DNA of 64,000 nucleotides from Agaribacterium haliotis. GTDB taxonomy: Bacteria > Pseudomonadota > Gammaproteobacteria > Pseudomonadales > Cellvibrionaceae. Each line of letters begins with the position of its first letter. The stretch's first letter is position 1. The stretch covers positions 170,102 through 234,101 of the forward strand of contig NZ_NKQJ01000008.1 in the NCBI RefSeq assembly GCF_002312815.1, read 5' to 3'. Made by a program: the position numbers and the translations under genes. Below, in pieces: positions 18,717 through 28,310 of the stretch. A model generated the notes under the pieces. It was given only the letters and a program-made list of their open reading frames with translations, did no database searches and was not told where the DNA came from.

Positions 18717-19715
18717 TCAGTGGTATTTGCCAAGTTGCTGCAATACCTGTTTGGTCAGCGTTTGGCTGTAAGTGTTTATTTTCCAGTGGCCTGGGCTCCA
18801 GCCCAGAAGAAAGCGCTGGAAGTCGGCCCAGGCGTACGCGTACAGTGCGCGCCACTCGCGATTTAAAGCCTGTCTATCAAGTGTGGGCTGGCTTGACTCG
18901 AGTGCCCGGTTGAGCGCTAAAAAATAATCATCGAGCAGGGCTTCGGCCAATTCTTCACACTCCTGTTCGTTTAAGCAGCTACCTAAAAAATAGGCGACGT
19001 CTTTTATGCCGCAGCCGCGGCCGACGTACTGGAAGTCTACAGCGGCAACACGAGTTTGGCTGTTTGTCTGTGCAGCGCCGCTAAAACAGAAGTTTGCGAG
19101 CTTGGCATCGCCGTGAACCAGGGTTTGAAAACGCGCAGAGCTCAGCTTTTTATCGATGGCTGCCGCGGCGTTTTTAAGCTGGGTGTCGGCGAGTGCCGCG
19201 AGCTCGTCTGGGCGCGTCTCAAGATGCCAATAACAGCCGATCGGCCATAGCTCCGGCGCAGATTGCTGCATGAAATTTGCGTGAAAGCTGGCTAGCCAAT
19301 TTAAACAGGCGCGCAGCTCATCGACAGTCAGCTTATTCTTTACTTCGCTAAAACCGGCTAAGCGCAAATCGCTTAACAGCAGGTAGATCTCGTGTTCGTT
19401 TTGCAGCACGCCGAGGCACTCGGGCAGTGGGCTTTGCTCTGGGCAGTGTTTTGCATAGTGCTGGTACCAGTGGCACTCGACTTGGTACGAACGCCATTTG
19501 CGTTGATGTGCGCGTTTGCTGTTCCAGCCTCTCGGGTGGGCTATTTGCTCTGGCAGCTTGATATGTTTAACGATGATCGAATCAAATAAGCCATCATTCA
19601 AAAACACGCGCACAATCTCGCCGCAACCGCTCCACAGAGATTGCAGTTTTTCGCTGCCGACAATGGCGCTGGCACCGGTGGCCTTGCAGATCAATTCGCT
19701 GTTGAGCTCGCCCAC
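18717..19715 (-). CDS. Phosphotransferase family protein (choline/aminoglycoside kinase-like)
   Basis: A 332-residue protein kinase-like small-molecule kinase. The Brenner-type catalytic motif is [12 protein letters not shown], with catalytic Asp and Asn, followed by the metal-binding Asp in [21 protein letters not shown]. This D-F-Q-Y-x-G-x-G pattern is closest to the ecdysteroid-kinase-like/DUF1679 branch rather than to drug-resistance enzymes. The substrate is unknown. It lies between a GNAT gene (14 bases upstream) and cysQ (6 bases downstream), so these form a tight minus-strand operon; no functional link to sulfur metabolism is evident. Confidence 0.8.
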   Translation of the reverse strand: MGELNSELICKATGASAIVGSEKLQSLWSGCGEIVRVFLNDGLFDSIIVKHIKLPEQIAHPRGWNSKRAHQRKWRSYQVECHWYQHYAKHCPEQSPLPECLGVLQNEHEIYLLLSDLRLAGFSEVKNKLTVDELRACLNWLASFHANFMQQSAPELWPIGCYWHLETRPDELAALADTQLKNAAAAIDKKLSSARFQTLVHGDAKLANFCFSGAAQTNSQTRVAAVDFQYVGRGCGIKDVAYFLGSCLNEQECEELAEALLDDYFLALNRALESSQPTLDRQALNREWRALYAYAWADFQRFLLGWSPGHWKINTYSQTLTKQVLQQLGKYH

Positions 19716-19729
19716 GTATCAAACTTTTA

Positions 19730-20224
19730 TTAAAGCTTTTTTTGCCAAAACAGTGCCTGACCGGCGCTGTCTGCTAATTCGTAAGCGCCAAAGCCGAGCT
19801 TGCGGTAGGCCGCCTGAGCGCGCTGGTTGTTGGCCAAAACTTCGAGCGTGAGTTTACAGCAGTTGCGCTGCGTGGCTATGGTGTCGAGTCTTTGGAAGAT
19901 CTGTTCCAGTACTCCCCGGCCGCGATATTCGGGTTTGATATAGACATCGTGAACGTTGATGAGCGCCTGTGCGGCAAATGTTGAAAAGCCTTCAAATGCG
20001 TTAACAAGGCCCACGGCTTCGTCGCCGGCCCAGGCGATAAGACTGAGTGCATCGCTGCGCTCGGCCAATTTTTTACAAAGGCTCGCGCGAGTGTGTTCGG
20101 GCAGCGGTGAAGCGCCGCCCATCGGGTCGAGAGCATACTGTTCCAGCAGGGCAAGTAAAGCGCGGCTGTCGCTGCTGTTGTTATAGTCAACAATCTGAAC
20201 GCTGATTTTAGTATCTAAAGTCAT
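19730..20224 (-). CDS. GNAT family N-acetyltransferase
   Basis: A 164-residue acyl-CoA-dependent N-acetyltransferase. The acetyl-CoA pyrophosphate loop is visible in VYIKPEYRGRGVLEQIFQRL (the R-G-x-G motif A), followed by CCKLTLEVLANNQRAQAAYRKLGF, the usual motif B helix with the conserved Asn and Tyr. The acceptor substrate is not deducible. It is 16 bases downstream of cmoB and 14 bases upstream of the phosphotransferase gene, in one transcription unit. Confidence 0.85.
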   Translation of the reverse strand: MTLDTKISVQIVDYNNSSDSRALLALLEQYALDPMGGASPLPEHTRASLCKKLAERSDALSLIAWAGDEAVGLVNAFEGFSTFAAQALINVHDVYIKPEYRGRGVLEQIFQRLDTIATQRNCCKLTLEVLANNQRAQAAYRKLGFGAYELADSAGQALFWQKKL

Positions 20225-20240
20225 TGGTGAATTCTACTTG

Positions 20241-21233
20241 TTAGGCGCGGTTGTGGCGTTTGGCTTCGGGGCGTTTGGCAATAATGACGGCTCGCTTTGG
20301 TGCCGGCAGCCCCTCGACTGTTAGCGCGGGGTTATCGGCATCAAGAAAATCCCGCAGTGAGTGCGAGGGCATCCACTCGGTGCTGCGCTGCTCATCGAGG
20401 CTGGTCTGATTTAAGTCAACGCAGCGGGCAGCTTCGAAACCACACTTGCCTAACCATTGAATCAGGGTCGGCACGCTCGGTAAAAACCAGACGTTGCGCA
20501 TCTGCGCATAGCGATCATCGGGTACTAGGCTGTAACCGAGCTCTCCGTCGACCACCAGGGTTTCCAGCACCAGCTCACCGCCGGGTCTGAGGCAGGCGCG
20601 CAGTTCTTTGAGGTGGTCCATCGGCGAGCTGCGATGGTAGAGCACCCCCATCGAAAACACCGTGTCAAAAAAATCCAAAGGCGCAGGCATTTGTTCGAGT
20701 GTCAGCGGGACGAGGTCGATGGCGCTGTCAGGGGCAAAGTGTTTGATCAGCGCAAACTGCAGCATAAAGCGCGCAGAAGGCTCGACGCCGAGCACCCACT
20801 GGGCTTGTTCACCGAGCATGCGCCAGCAGTGATAACCGCTGCCGCAACCGACATCCAGCACCTTGCGCCCGGCCAGCGGGCTTAAGTGGGGCAGTACCCG
20901 CTGCCATTTCCAGTCAGAGCGCCATTCGGTGTCGATGTGAGTGGCAAATACCTGAAATGGGCCTTTGCGCCACGGGATCAACTGCTTGAGTGCGGCATCG
21001 ATCGCCGCCTGCTGCTCGGGGCGAATGCTCTGGCTGCTTAGGCTAACCTGGTCTTTGCAGTTGAGTACCGCATCGTCAATCACTGGCAGCTGCTTTAAGC
21101 TGCCAAGCAAGGTATCGAGATCGCCGTGGCGCTTGCAATTGAAGTTGGCATTAATCTGCGTTTCAAAAAAGTCGCGGAATTTGGCGAGGCGACTGTGTTC
21201 CAGGCGCTGATAAAATGAAGTGAAATCCAGCAT
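20241..21233 (-). CDS. cmoB: tRNA U34 carboxymethyltransferase CmoB
   Basis: A 330-residue enzyme that uses carboxy-S-adenosylmethionine to convert 5-hydroxyuridine at position 34 of several tRNAs to 5-carboxymethoxyuridine (cmo5U), widening wobble decoding. The Rossmann core has KVLDVGCGSGYHCWRMLGE, then VLGVEPS and a later FDTVFSMGVLYHRSSPMDHL, all family-typical. The N-terminal LIPWRKGPFQVFATHIDTEW segment is also characteristic of CmoB. Its partner cmoA lies directly upstream after 67 bases. Length matches the E. coli enzyme. Confidence 0.95.
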   Translation of the reverse strand: MLDFTSFYQRLEHSRLAKFRDFFETQINANFNCKRHGDLDTLLGSLKQLPVIDDAVLNCKDQVSLSSQSIRPEQQAAIDAALKQLIPWRKGPFQVFATHIDTEWRSDWKWQRVLPHLSPLAGRKVLDVGCGSGYHCWRMLGEQAQWVLGVEPSARFMLQFALIKHFAPDSAIDLVPLTLEQMPAPLDFFDTVFSMGVLYHRSSPMDHLKELRACLRPGGELVLETLVVDGELGYSLVPDDRYAQMRNVWFLPSVPTLIQWLGKCGFEAARCVDLNQTSLDEQRSTEWMPSHSLRDFLDADNPALTVEGLPAPKRAVIIAKRPEAKRHNRA

Positions 21234-21300
21234 GGCTTTGCTTAATTTTAAGTGGCTGTGTTTTAAGTAGCTGTTTTTTGTACTTGTGCTTAGCTAGTTG

Positions 21301-22056
21301 TTATTTAAACGCGATGATTGATGAAAAGTTAAAACACTGAAACCACAGATCGGCGCTGCGAAAACCGGCGTCGAGCAAGCGCTGCTTGTGGCAGGCAAAA
21401 CTCTCGGGCAGTAAGACTTTTTCAATGGCTTCGCGCTTTTGGGCAATTTCCAGTTCGCTGTAACCATTGCTGCGCTTAAAGTTGTGATGCAGCTTGATCA
21501 TTAATTCGTTGTGTTCGCTGTCGTCAAAGTGCAGCTTTTCGGACAGCAGCAATACACCGCCCGGTACCATCGCGGCGCTAATTTTCTTTAACAGCGCCAG
21601 GCGCTCAGCCGGTTCAATAAACTGCAAAGTAAAATTAAGCACACAGACCGACATGGGCTTAAATTCCTGCTTGAGTATGTCGCCGTGGATAAGCTCAACT
21701 GGGCACTCGCTGGCGTCGGCCGCGACTACCTGGCGGCAGCGCTCTATCATCGCGGCGCTGTTATCGATGCCAACGATGCTTACACCTTCGGCTAAAACGC
21801 GGTGACGCATTGCCAGCAGTGAAGCGCCAAGTGAGCAGCCCAGATCGTAACAGTGTGTTTGGGCCTGGGCGTAGCGTTCAACAATTTGTGCAAGGCCGGC
21901 CAAAATGGTGCTGTAACCGGGCACCGAGCGCTTGATCATATCCGGAAAGACATCGACAACCTGCTGGTCAAAGCGAAACTGCGGCACGTCATTTAGGGCG
22001 CTGGCATAAATGTTGTCTTTGCCGTGGTCCTTGCCATGGTTGTTGTCGCTGTGCAT
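21301..22056 (-). CDS. cmoA: Carboxy-S-adenosyl-L-methionine synthase CmoA
   Basis: A 251-residue enzyme that makes carboxy-SAM from SAM and prephenate, the donor used by CmoB. The start at 22056 is chosen because AGG lies about 8 bases upstream; an in-frame ATG at 22080 adds 8 residues without a ribosome binding site. Motifs include [20 protein letters not shown] near the N-terminus, the SAM-binding [27 protein letters not shown] and VVCLNFTL-like [13 protein letters not shown]. It heads a minus-strand run cmoA-cmoB-GNAT-kinase-cysQ and is divergent from the response regulator gene. Confidence 0.94.
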   Translation of the reverse strand: MHSDNNHGKDHGKDNIYASALNDVPQFRFDQQVVDVFPDMIKRSVPGYSTILAGLAQIVERYAQAQTHCYDLGCSLGASLLAMRHRVLAEGVSIVGIDNSAAMIERCRQVVAADASECPVELIHGDILKQEFKPMSVCVLNFTLQFIEPAERLALLKKISAAMVPGGVLLLSEKLHFDDSEHNELMIKLHHNFKRSNGYSELEIAQKREAIEKVLLPESFACHKQRLLDAGFRSADLWFQCFNFSSIIAFK

Positions 22057-22179
22057 AAGGCTACCTGTGCAGTTTGGCATTGCGCTGTGGGTTGTGATGG
22101 GGCGCCATGATAGCCGCCTCGTCAGAGCCTAACAATCAACTACACTCACTGTTAGGAAATAAAAGGAATAAGGCCTGCA

Positions 22180-23808
22180 GTGACTTCGTCGAACTATCAC
22201 ACGCTTAAGGTATTGATTGCGGACGACTTTAGCAACTTTCGCAACACCATCCAGCAAATGTTGGTAGAGCTCGGTGTCAGCAATATTGCCATGGCAAACA
22301 GCGCTGAAACGGTGATCGAAAAGTGTGAGCACGAGCGCTTTGATATTGTGCTCTGTGATTACAATCTCGGCAGTGGCCGCAATGGCCAACACGTATTAGA
22401 AGAGCTGCGCCACCGCCAGTTAATAGATAGCCAAGCCGTGTTTATTCTGGTGTCGGCCGAGGCGGGGCGCAACATTGTTATGTCGGCGTACGACAGTGCG
22501 CCCGATGACTACCTGATGAAGCCGATTACAGCGCAGATGCTGCAGGGCCGCTTAAAGCGGCTGTTGGCTGCGCGGGCCCACTTTGCCGGTGTGTATCAGG
22601 CCCTTGATCGAGGCGATAAAGAGCTCGCGTGTGAACGCTTGATTGCAATGAGCCTGGAACAGGGGCGACATACCTGTTTAGCGCAAAAAATGCTGGGCGA
22701 GCTATTTCTGGAGCTCGGCGAGTATCGCAAAGCTGAAAAGCTCTACCAGCGTGTGCTCGAGAGTCGTGAGCTGGATTGGGCGCGACTTGGTTTAGCAAAA
22801 GCTAAGCAGCTAATGGGGGATCTCGAACAGGCCGAGCAGTGGCTTGAGCGTATTATTGATGAAAATTATCTGTTCCTGCCGGCCTACGATACCTTGAGTG
22901 AAAACTACCTCGCTCGCGGCGATACAGTTAAAGCTCAAGATGTTGTAAAGCAGAGTGTCGAAGTCAGCCCGATGTCCATTCTTCGCCAAAAAAACTTGGC
23001 GGGCCTGGCGCGCGACAACAAAGCGCGCGACTTGGCTGTTGAGGCGATGCATAAAGTTGTGCGCCTCGGGCGCTTTAGCTGTTTTGGTCGGCGCGAAGAT
23101 AAGCTGCTGCTGGCGCGCGCTGTGGCCGATGCCCTGGAGCACGAGGTCGATGTCTCTGCCAGCTTGTTTAACGAAGCTTGCGAATTGCTCAGCGACAAAC
23201 AGCAGCACGCCGAGCTCGATACGCTGGCCAATGTGCAGCTGCTTTATATACAGGCGCGTTTATTTGCCGGCAAAGGTGAGCTCGACACGGCCAAACAAAT
23301 GGTGGTTGAAGCCGAGACTCGCTTGACGGTTGAAGATTCAGATATCGACGTAGAGCTCGATCATATTCGCGCACTGCTGAGCCTCGATTACGAACAAAAA
23401 TGCAATCAGCTGCTCGAGCGCCTGCAAGAGCTCTATGCGGACGATCAGCAGGCGCTGGAAAAACTCGATGAATTCTTAAGTGAGCCGGCAAGTGAAGCGA
23501 GTAAAGCACTGGTGGCTGAGGTCAATCGCGAAGGCATCGAGCTCTATAATCAAGAGCGCTACGACGAAGCGCTCGCCTGTTTTGACAAGGCCCTGCAGCT
23601 GTTCCCTAAGCACTTGGGCCTTAAGCTAAATATCGTGCAGGCAATGCTCGGCAAAATGAAGCATTGCGACGACGATAGTTTGCTTGAGTCCGTTGGCGAA
23701 AACAGCCGCGATGCGCTTGAGAACATCGCTGCACAAATTGATGAGCATCACGCCCAGTTTAAGCGTTTTTTACAGCTCAAAGCGATGGCTTTGAAATTAA
23801 ATGCCTGA
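22180..23808 (+). CDS. Response regulator with C-terminal TPR region
   Basis: A 542-residue protein. Residues 10-125 are a receiver domain: acidic pair Asp15/Asp16 in VLIADDFSNFR, phospho-acceptor Asp60 in IVLCDYNLGSGRNG, and the conserved Lys in YLMKPIT. The remainder is a long helical-repeat region with clear TPR units such as LGELFLELGEYRKAEKLYQRVL, YDTLSENYLARGDTVKAQDV and, near the C-terminus, EGIELYNQERYDEALACFDKAL. There is no DNA-binding output domain, so signalling is probably by protein contact. Start is GTG 22180 with AGG 6 bases upstream. The histidine-kinase-like gene downstream (24-base gap) is the likely partner. The pathway controlled is unknown. Confidence 0.85.
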   Translation: MTSSNYHTLKVLIADDFSNFRNTIQQMLVELGVSNIAMANSAETVIEKCEHERFDIVLCDYNLGSGRNGQHVLEELRHRQLIDSQAVFILVSAEAGRNIVMSAYDSAPDDYLMKPITAQMLQGRLKRLLAARAHFAGVYQALDRGDKELACERLIAMSLEQGRHTCLAQKMLGELFLELGEYRKAEKLYQRVLESRELDWARLGLAKAKQLMGDLEQAEQWLERIIDENYLFLPAYDTLSENYLARGDTVKAQDVVKQSVEVSPMSILRQKNLAGLARDNKARDLAVEAMHKVVRLGRFSCFGRREDKLLLARAVADALEHEVDVSASLFNEACELLSDKQQHAELDTLANVQLLYIQARLFAGKGELDTAKQMVVEAETRLTVEDSDIDVELDHIRALLSLDYEQKCNQLLERLQELYADDQQALEKLDEFLSEPASEASKALVAEVNREGIELYNQERYDEALACFDKALQLFPKHLGLKLNIVQAMLGKMKHCDDDSLLESVGENSRDALENIAAQIDEHHAQFKRFLQLKAMALKLNA

Positions 23809-23832
23809 CCCCCAGCTCAATGAGGCCGCAGT

Positions 23833-24522
23833 ATGAACAAGAACACTGAACTCGACTTTGCGACGGTGCTCGCTTCCAGTGTGCACGATATGAAAAATTC
23901 TGTAGCCATGCTGCTTGTCAACGTCGAGAGCATACTTGAGCGCTACCAGCCAAAAGGGCCAGAGGAGAGTCAGAGCTTTAAAAGCTTACATTACGAAGCC
24001 TCGCGCATTAACGGCGAGCTGATCCAGCTATTGAGTTTGTATCGCATGGATCACAAATTACTCACCGCCCAGATCGACGAATACTATTTAAGCGACATGT
24101 TGGAAGAGCAGGTGGCGAGAAACCAGCTGTTATTAGATACCAGTGACGTGAATTTGGAGCTTGATGTCGACGATGCGCTGGCCTGGTATTTTGATGTCGA
24201 CTTGGTTGCAGGTGTTGTGCACAACGTTTTATTAAATTGCATTCGCTACACCAAAGCAAAGGTAAAAATATCTGCGCAAGAAGAGCGGGGCTGGTTAAAA
24301 ATCAGTGTTGCCGACGATGGCCAGGGTTACCCGGATATTATGCTGCAGCAGCCGCAAATTATGGCCGAGTACGCGCAACTTGGCGATGGTCAAACTCACC
24401 TGGGCCTTTTTTTTGCCGCGCGCATTGCGCAGATGCACAAACAAGCGGATAAAGTCGGGCGAATAGAATTGCGCAACAATGCCAGTTTAGGTGGCGGCGA
24501 GTTTATTTTATATTTGCCGTAA
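23833..24522 (+). CDS. Small soluble histidine-kinase-like protein
   Basis: A 229-residue cytosolic protein with a dimerisation/phosphoacceptor-like helix (LASSVHDMKNSVAMLL, His18) and a HATPase_c domain. N-box is VVHNVLLNCIRYTKA, G1 is VADDGQGYPD, and G2 is the THLGLFFAARIAQMH stretch; the end has GGGEFILYLP. There is no sensor domain or membrane segment, so it must receive its signal from a partner. The H-box sequence S-x-H-D-x-K-N is the form seen in kinases of this kind. Encoded 24 bases after the TPR response regulator, it forms a two-gene system. Phosphotransfer to Asp60 of that protein is a natural inference. Confidence 0.82.
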   Translation: MNKNTELDFATVLASSVHDMKNSVAMLLVNVESILERYQPKGPEESQSFKSLHYEASRINGELIQLLSLYRMDHKLLTAQIDEYYLSDMLEEQVARNQLLLDTSDVNLELDVDDALAWYFDVDLVAGVVHNVLLNCIRYTKAKVKISAQEERGWLKISVADDGQGYPDIMLQQPQIMAEYAQLGDGQTHLGLFFAARIAQMHKQADKVGRIELRNNASLGGGEFILYLP

Positions 24523-24661
24523 ATGCTCTTCTGGTTTTCACCGCCAGGCTTTTGCCTCCAGGCTTAGACCGCAGGCCCTGAACGTAAACTAAAAATGAAA
24601 CTAATAGTGAATTTAAAAACAGGGCGCGGCGGCATTTTTATTGTCGGGTAGTTAGCTTGAA

Positions 24662-27562
24662 TTAAAGCTCTACAAGTTCAAGGCCGAGACCTTGGGCTTG
24701 CTGCTCTTCAGTGCGGCCGCAAACAACCGCGGTGCTGGCCTTGTCCTTAGTTAAATACAGCTGGCTGACACGCACGAGATCGTCGTAGCTGGTTGCGAGT
24801 ATGCGCTTTCGATACTGCTGGCGCAGCTCTAAGCTGCGCCCGTGCAATTCGCTGTGGAAGCAGCGTTTGGCGCGCCCGGCTGGGCTTTCCGAGCGATCGA
24901 CCGCACTTATCGTACCGAGAATGGCCTCCTCGAGCTTGTCGTGATCGGCGCTGTTGTTTTGTAGCCAGCTGATGCTGTTGTCAAAGTCTGCAAGTGTGTC
25001 GGCCATGCGCGGGTCGCGGTAGGAATAAAAACGGAAGCAGGCCGCGTTGCTGTCTTGTGAGGCGCCGCCACCGTAGGCGCCGCCTTGTTCACGGATGGCT
25101 TTGTGTAAATAACCGTTGCGCAGATAGTTGCCGAGTACAACCAGCGCGGCGGCGTCTTCGTGCGCCATGCTGACCGTGGGGTAGGCGCGCGCACAAAAAT
25201 TCACCTGAGTGTTACACAGCCACGCTTGCTGGCGCAGTTCAAACTGGAAGTCGCTTAACTGAAATTGATCGTTTGTTGAGTGGGGTTGCTGCTCAAAAAG
25301 TTGCTCTGGCGTGGCCAGTGTTTGATCGCCAATCAGCAATACATGCGTTAAGTTTGAGCTCAACTGGCTGTGCAGTTTGGCCAGGTTTTCGCCGATAGTT
25401 GCCATCGTGTCGGCATCGGCGCTTTTTTCGCGCAGCGCCTTCATGCGGGCAATGGCTTCGAGCCCGGAATAGCTGTGGTTTAAGCTGGCTGGCACACTTA
25501 AGCCCGCCGCTGCGGCGCTCATGGCCAGAGCGTGGCCATTACCAGTGACACTTTGCTCCATGCCAATGCTCAGTTGAGCAATGATTTCAGAAATACGGCT
25601 GTGTTCTTCAAAGCGAGCGGACGAAATAATGCTCTGCATCAGCTCGCTTAGGGCCTCGTGATTGCGCTCAAGCGCTTTACCTGAATAAACAAAAAAACTG
25701 CTGAGTTCATTGGTGTTTAAGCTGCCGCCCCGAATTGAGCTAAATGCCGAGATGCCGCCGCTGACGGCGTTTTGCCAGCGCTGCATATCGAGGTAGTTTT
25801 TATCGCCGGCGCCGAGCTCACCGACACAGTGGCCGTATAGTGATAGCTGATTGAGCAGCTCACGGTTAAGCGCTGGCAGCTGATAAATAGCTTGCTGATA
25901 GACCAGGCCATTGGTGCCTGTGTGGTAGTGACTAAAATTCACACCACCTATAAGTTTGGGTTCGGCGCTGACATGGCTCTCTTGCTCGGGCACATCTTCG
26001 AGCCCGACTTTGGGCAGGCTGCCCGGGTCGTCGACGCTTTCCTGACGCTGTTTTAGCGCGATGCTTTGTTCGATAATGGCCTGGCTTTCCCGCTCGCTGA
26101 GCGAGGCCTTAATCTTGGCTAAGCGCTGCTTTTCGGCATCGATTTGGCGCTGCGCCATTTTTGCATCCGGGCTTAAGTGCAGGCGCACACTGTGGGCATT
26201 ATCAAGCAGCAGCTCGCGAATTAAATTGGGGATGAAGTTTGTGTCTTGTATCTGCTCGCGCAGCTGCGCAAGTGCGCCGTCGAGATCGAGTAAATTAGCC
26301 GGGTCGCCACCGTGATTAGCGCTATTTAACGCTTTTAGTATCAGCTGCAGGCCGTAGGGGTAAGAATCGCCGCCGATTTCGCGCTGCTGTAACTCAAGTT
26401 GGTGCAGTGCCGCCTCGATGTCTTCCTGGGGCACGCCGTCGCGCGCAACTCGGGCTAAACAGTCGTGAATTTGCTGTTCGATATCGTCGGCGCTGTCGCC
26501 CTGGGCACCGCTTAGGCCACAGACAAATGTCATTTCTTTTTGGCTGTCGTCGAGGCCGCAAAGTGGCGACGGCGCCGAGCCCAGCTCGCTCGACTCAAGC
26601 ACGTGCATAAGTGGGCTGGCGCTGTGATCGAGAAGCACGCTCGACAGCAGTTGCGCTTTGAGCAGCGAATCGAGCTCACAGCTCTTGCCGAGCAGCCAGG
26701 CTTGCACCACGTGGTGCTTGTTGTCGCTGTCACTTTCGTCGTTGGCGTAAGCTTCTTGCACACGCACCGGAGCGTGATAGCGTTTTTCGTCGCTGACTTC
26801 GATTTGGGTATCGAGGCGCTCGAAGCGCTTGAGTACCTGCTGCTCAAATTTTTGTTGCAGCTCATCGGCGCCGATGCTGCCAAAGCTCATAAAAATGGCG
26901 TTGCTCGGGTGGTAGTGCGTGCGGTAAAACTCGAGTAATTGCTCGTAGCTAAGATCGGGAATGCAGTCGGGCTCGCCGCCGCTGTTAAAGTGGTAGGTCG
27001 ATGTTGGAAATAAGTATTTGCTCAAGCTCTGCCAAAGTTGGCTGTTCACCGAGCTCATCGCGCCTTTCATTTCGTTGTAGACAACACCCTTAAATTCAAG
27101 CTCGGAATTTGGGTTTTCCATTTCTGAAAACTCGAGTCGGTGGCCCTCCTGGGCAAAGTCGAGCTTATCTAAGCGCGAGAAAAATACCGCGTCGAGGTAG
27201 ACATCGAGCAAGTTGTGAAAATCTTTTTTATTGAGGCTGGCAAAGGGGTAGGCGGTCCAGTCGCTGCTGGTAAAGGCGTTCATAAAGGTGTTTAGCGAGC
27301 GTCTGGTCATCATAAAAAATGGGTCGCGAACCGGGTAGCGCTCACTGCCGCACAGCGCGGTGTGTTCGAGTATGTGAGCGACGCCGCTAGAATCGTGGGG
27401 CACGGTTTTTAGTGCTACCAGAAAGACATTTTCTTCTGAGTCGGACTTTAAGTGGATGTGCTGAGCGCCGGTTTTTCGGTGTTCAAATTCCTGTACACAA
27501 ATATTTAGCGAAGCGATGTGTTGCTCGCGCAGTAGCGTAAATGGTTTGCTGGCGTCGGTCAT
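24662..27562 (-). CDS. M16C zinc metalloprotease, PreP-like
   Basis: A 966-residue inverzincin of family M16C, the group of presequence protease PreP/Cym1. The inverted zinc motif H-x-x-E-H is HILEH (His63, Glu66, His67), and the distal Glu lies in GVVYNEMKGAMSS. Two homologous halves joined by a hinge are suggested by length and by the C-terminal AYGGGASQDSNAACFRFYSYRDPR stretch (split here as GAYGGGAS and FRFYSYRDPR), the Arg/Tyr pair that binds the substrate end. These enzymes form a closed chamber and degrade short unfolded peptides. No signal peptide is visible, so it is probably cytosolic. The J-domain gene lies 18 bases upstream in the same direction. Confidence 0.9.
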   Translation of the reverse strand: MTDASKPFTLLREQHIASLNICVQEFEHRKTGAQHIHLKSDSEENVFLVALKTVPHDSSGVAHILEHTALCGSERYPVRDPFFMMTRRSLNTFMNAFTSSDWTAYPFASLNKKDFHNLLDVYLDAVFFSRLDKLDFAQEGHRLEFSEMENPNSELEFKGVVYNEMKGAMSSVNSQLWQSLSKYLFPTSTYHFNSGGEPDCIPDLSYEQLLEFYRTHYHPSNAIFMSFGSIGADELQQKFEQQVLKRFERLDTQIEVSDEKRYHAPVRVQEAYANDESDSDNKHHVVQAWLLGKSCELDSLLKAQLLSSVLLDHSASPLMHVLESSELGSAPSPLCGLDDSQKEMTFVCGLSGAQGDSADDIEQQIHDCLARVARDGVPQEDIEAALHQLELQQREIGGDSYPYGLQLILKALNSANHGGDPANLLDLDGALAQLREQIQDTNFIPNLIRELLLDNAHSVRLHLSPDAKMAQRQIDAEKQRLAKIKASLSERESQAIIEQSIALKQRQESVDDPGSLPKVGLEDVPEQESHVSAEPKLIGGVNFSHYHTGTNGLVYQQAIYQLPALNRELLNQLSLYGHCVGELGAGDKNYLDMQRWQNAVSGGISAFSSIRGGSLNTNELSSFFVYSGKALERNHEALSELMQSIISSARFEEHSRISEIIAQLSIGMEQSVTGNGHALAMSAAAAGLSVPASLNHSYSGLEAIARMKALREKSADADTMATIGENLAKLHSQLSSNLTHVLLIGDQTLATPEQLFEQQPHSTNDQFQLSDFQFELRQQAWLCNTQVNFCARAYPTVSMAHEDAAALVVLGNYLRNGYLHKAIREQGGAYGGGASQDSNAACFRFYSYRDPRMADTLADFDNSISWLQNNSADHDKLEEAILGTISAVDRSESPAGRAKRCFHSELHGRSLELRQQYRKRILATSYDDLVRVSQLYLTKDKASTAVVCGRTEEQQAQGLGLELVEL

Positions 27563-27580
27563 GAGTGGCTTCTTGTTCGA

Positions 27581-28306
27581 TTATTTGTTGTCGATATGTT
27601 TGATTAATAAATCCCGCGCTAAATTAACACGCGATGCAAGGTAGTCGTTGCCGCCGCGGTCCGGGTGCAGCTTTTGCATCAGGCGTTTATAAGCCAGGTC
27701 GATATCTTTTTTGCTGTATTGTTCGTCGAGCCCCAATATCAAGCGGGCTTCATCGATGCTCGGGTTGGCGAGATTGCTATCGTTTTGGTAGTGCTGTTGT
27801 TGCTGCTGTTGGTTATTTGGCCCGCCGCGCCGTTGGCGGTAGACGCCAAGCAAATACCAGGCGCGCTTGTCTTGACTTTCGAGGCTTTGTTGCAAGCTCG
27901 TCAATTCACTATCGCTGAGCTCGTCGAGTTGTTTTCCGGCAAATTCACCGCTTAACACCTGGCCGCTGATTTTTCCGCTCTGCAAGTCTAGGCGCATTTC
28001 AATATGCTCAGTGCGAAATACCGGGTTTTTAAAAAGCCCGGCCCGGCGCCCCATTTGCAAAAATGGTAAAAAGCGAAGTGCGGTGCTGGCACCGATTTTA
28101 GCGATGGCCAGGGCCCCGGCGGCGACCGCGCCAAACCAGTGCAGACGGCCGGTGACAACGGCAATTAATAACAGTGCAATGAGCCCGTAACTCAGATATT
28201 GAAACAGGCGCGCACGGCGTTCTTTGGGCGGCATCTTTTTTAGGCTGCGGCTAAATAACCAGACTAAAAAAACAACAATTAAAATGGGGATTAATTTGAA
28301 TATCAT
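27581..28306 (-). CDS. Membrane-anchored J-domain protein
   Basis: A 241-residue protein. The N-terminus is a membrane segment (IPILIVVFLVWLFS), a second and possibly third hydrophobic stretch follows (LIALLLIAVV, then FGAVAAGALAIA), and a middle part with a MRLDLQSGKISGQVLSGEFAG beta segment precedes a Gln-rich linker. Residues about 180-241 are a J domain with the HPD tripeptide in QKLHPDRGGNDYLA, truncated of helix IV, so it should stimulate DnaK. The layout resembles bacterial Tim14/Pam18-like DnaJ proteins. It ends 4 bases before ppx begins its 3' end and 18 bases before the protease gene, so the three genes ppx, this one and the protease are likely co-transcribed. Confidence 0.82.
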   Translation of the reverse strand: MIFKLIPILIVVFLVWLFSRSLKKMPPKERRARLFQYLSYGLIALLLIAVVTGRLHWFGAVAAGALAIAKIGASTALRFLPFLQMGRRAGLFKNPVFRTEHIEMRLDLQSGKISGQVLSGEFAGKQLDELSDSELTSLQQSLESQDKRAWYLLGVYRQRRGGPNNQQQQQQHYQNDSNLANPSIDEARLILGLDEQYSKKDIDLAYKRLMQKLHPDRGGNDYLASRVNLARDLLIKHIDNK

Positions 28307-28310
28307 AGAA

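Noticed and set aside
26407..26938. Open frames on the + strand within the M16 protease gene
   Set aside because: Antisense to a well-supported coding region with clear protein motifs.
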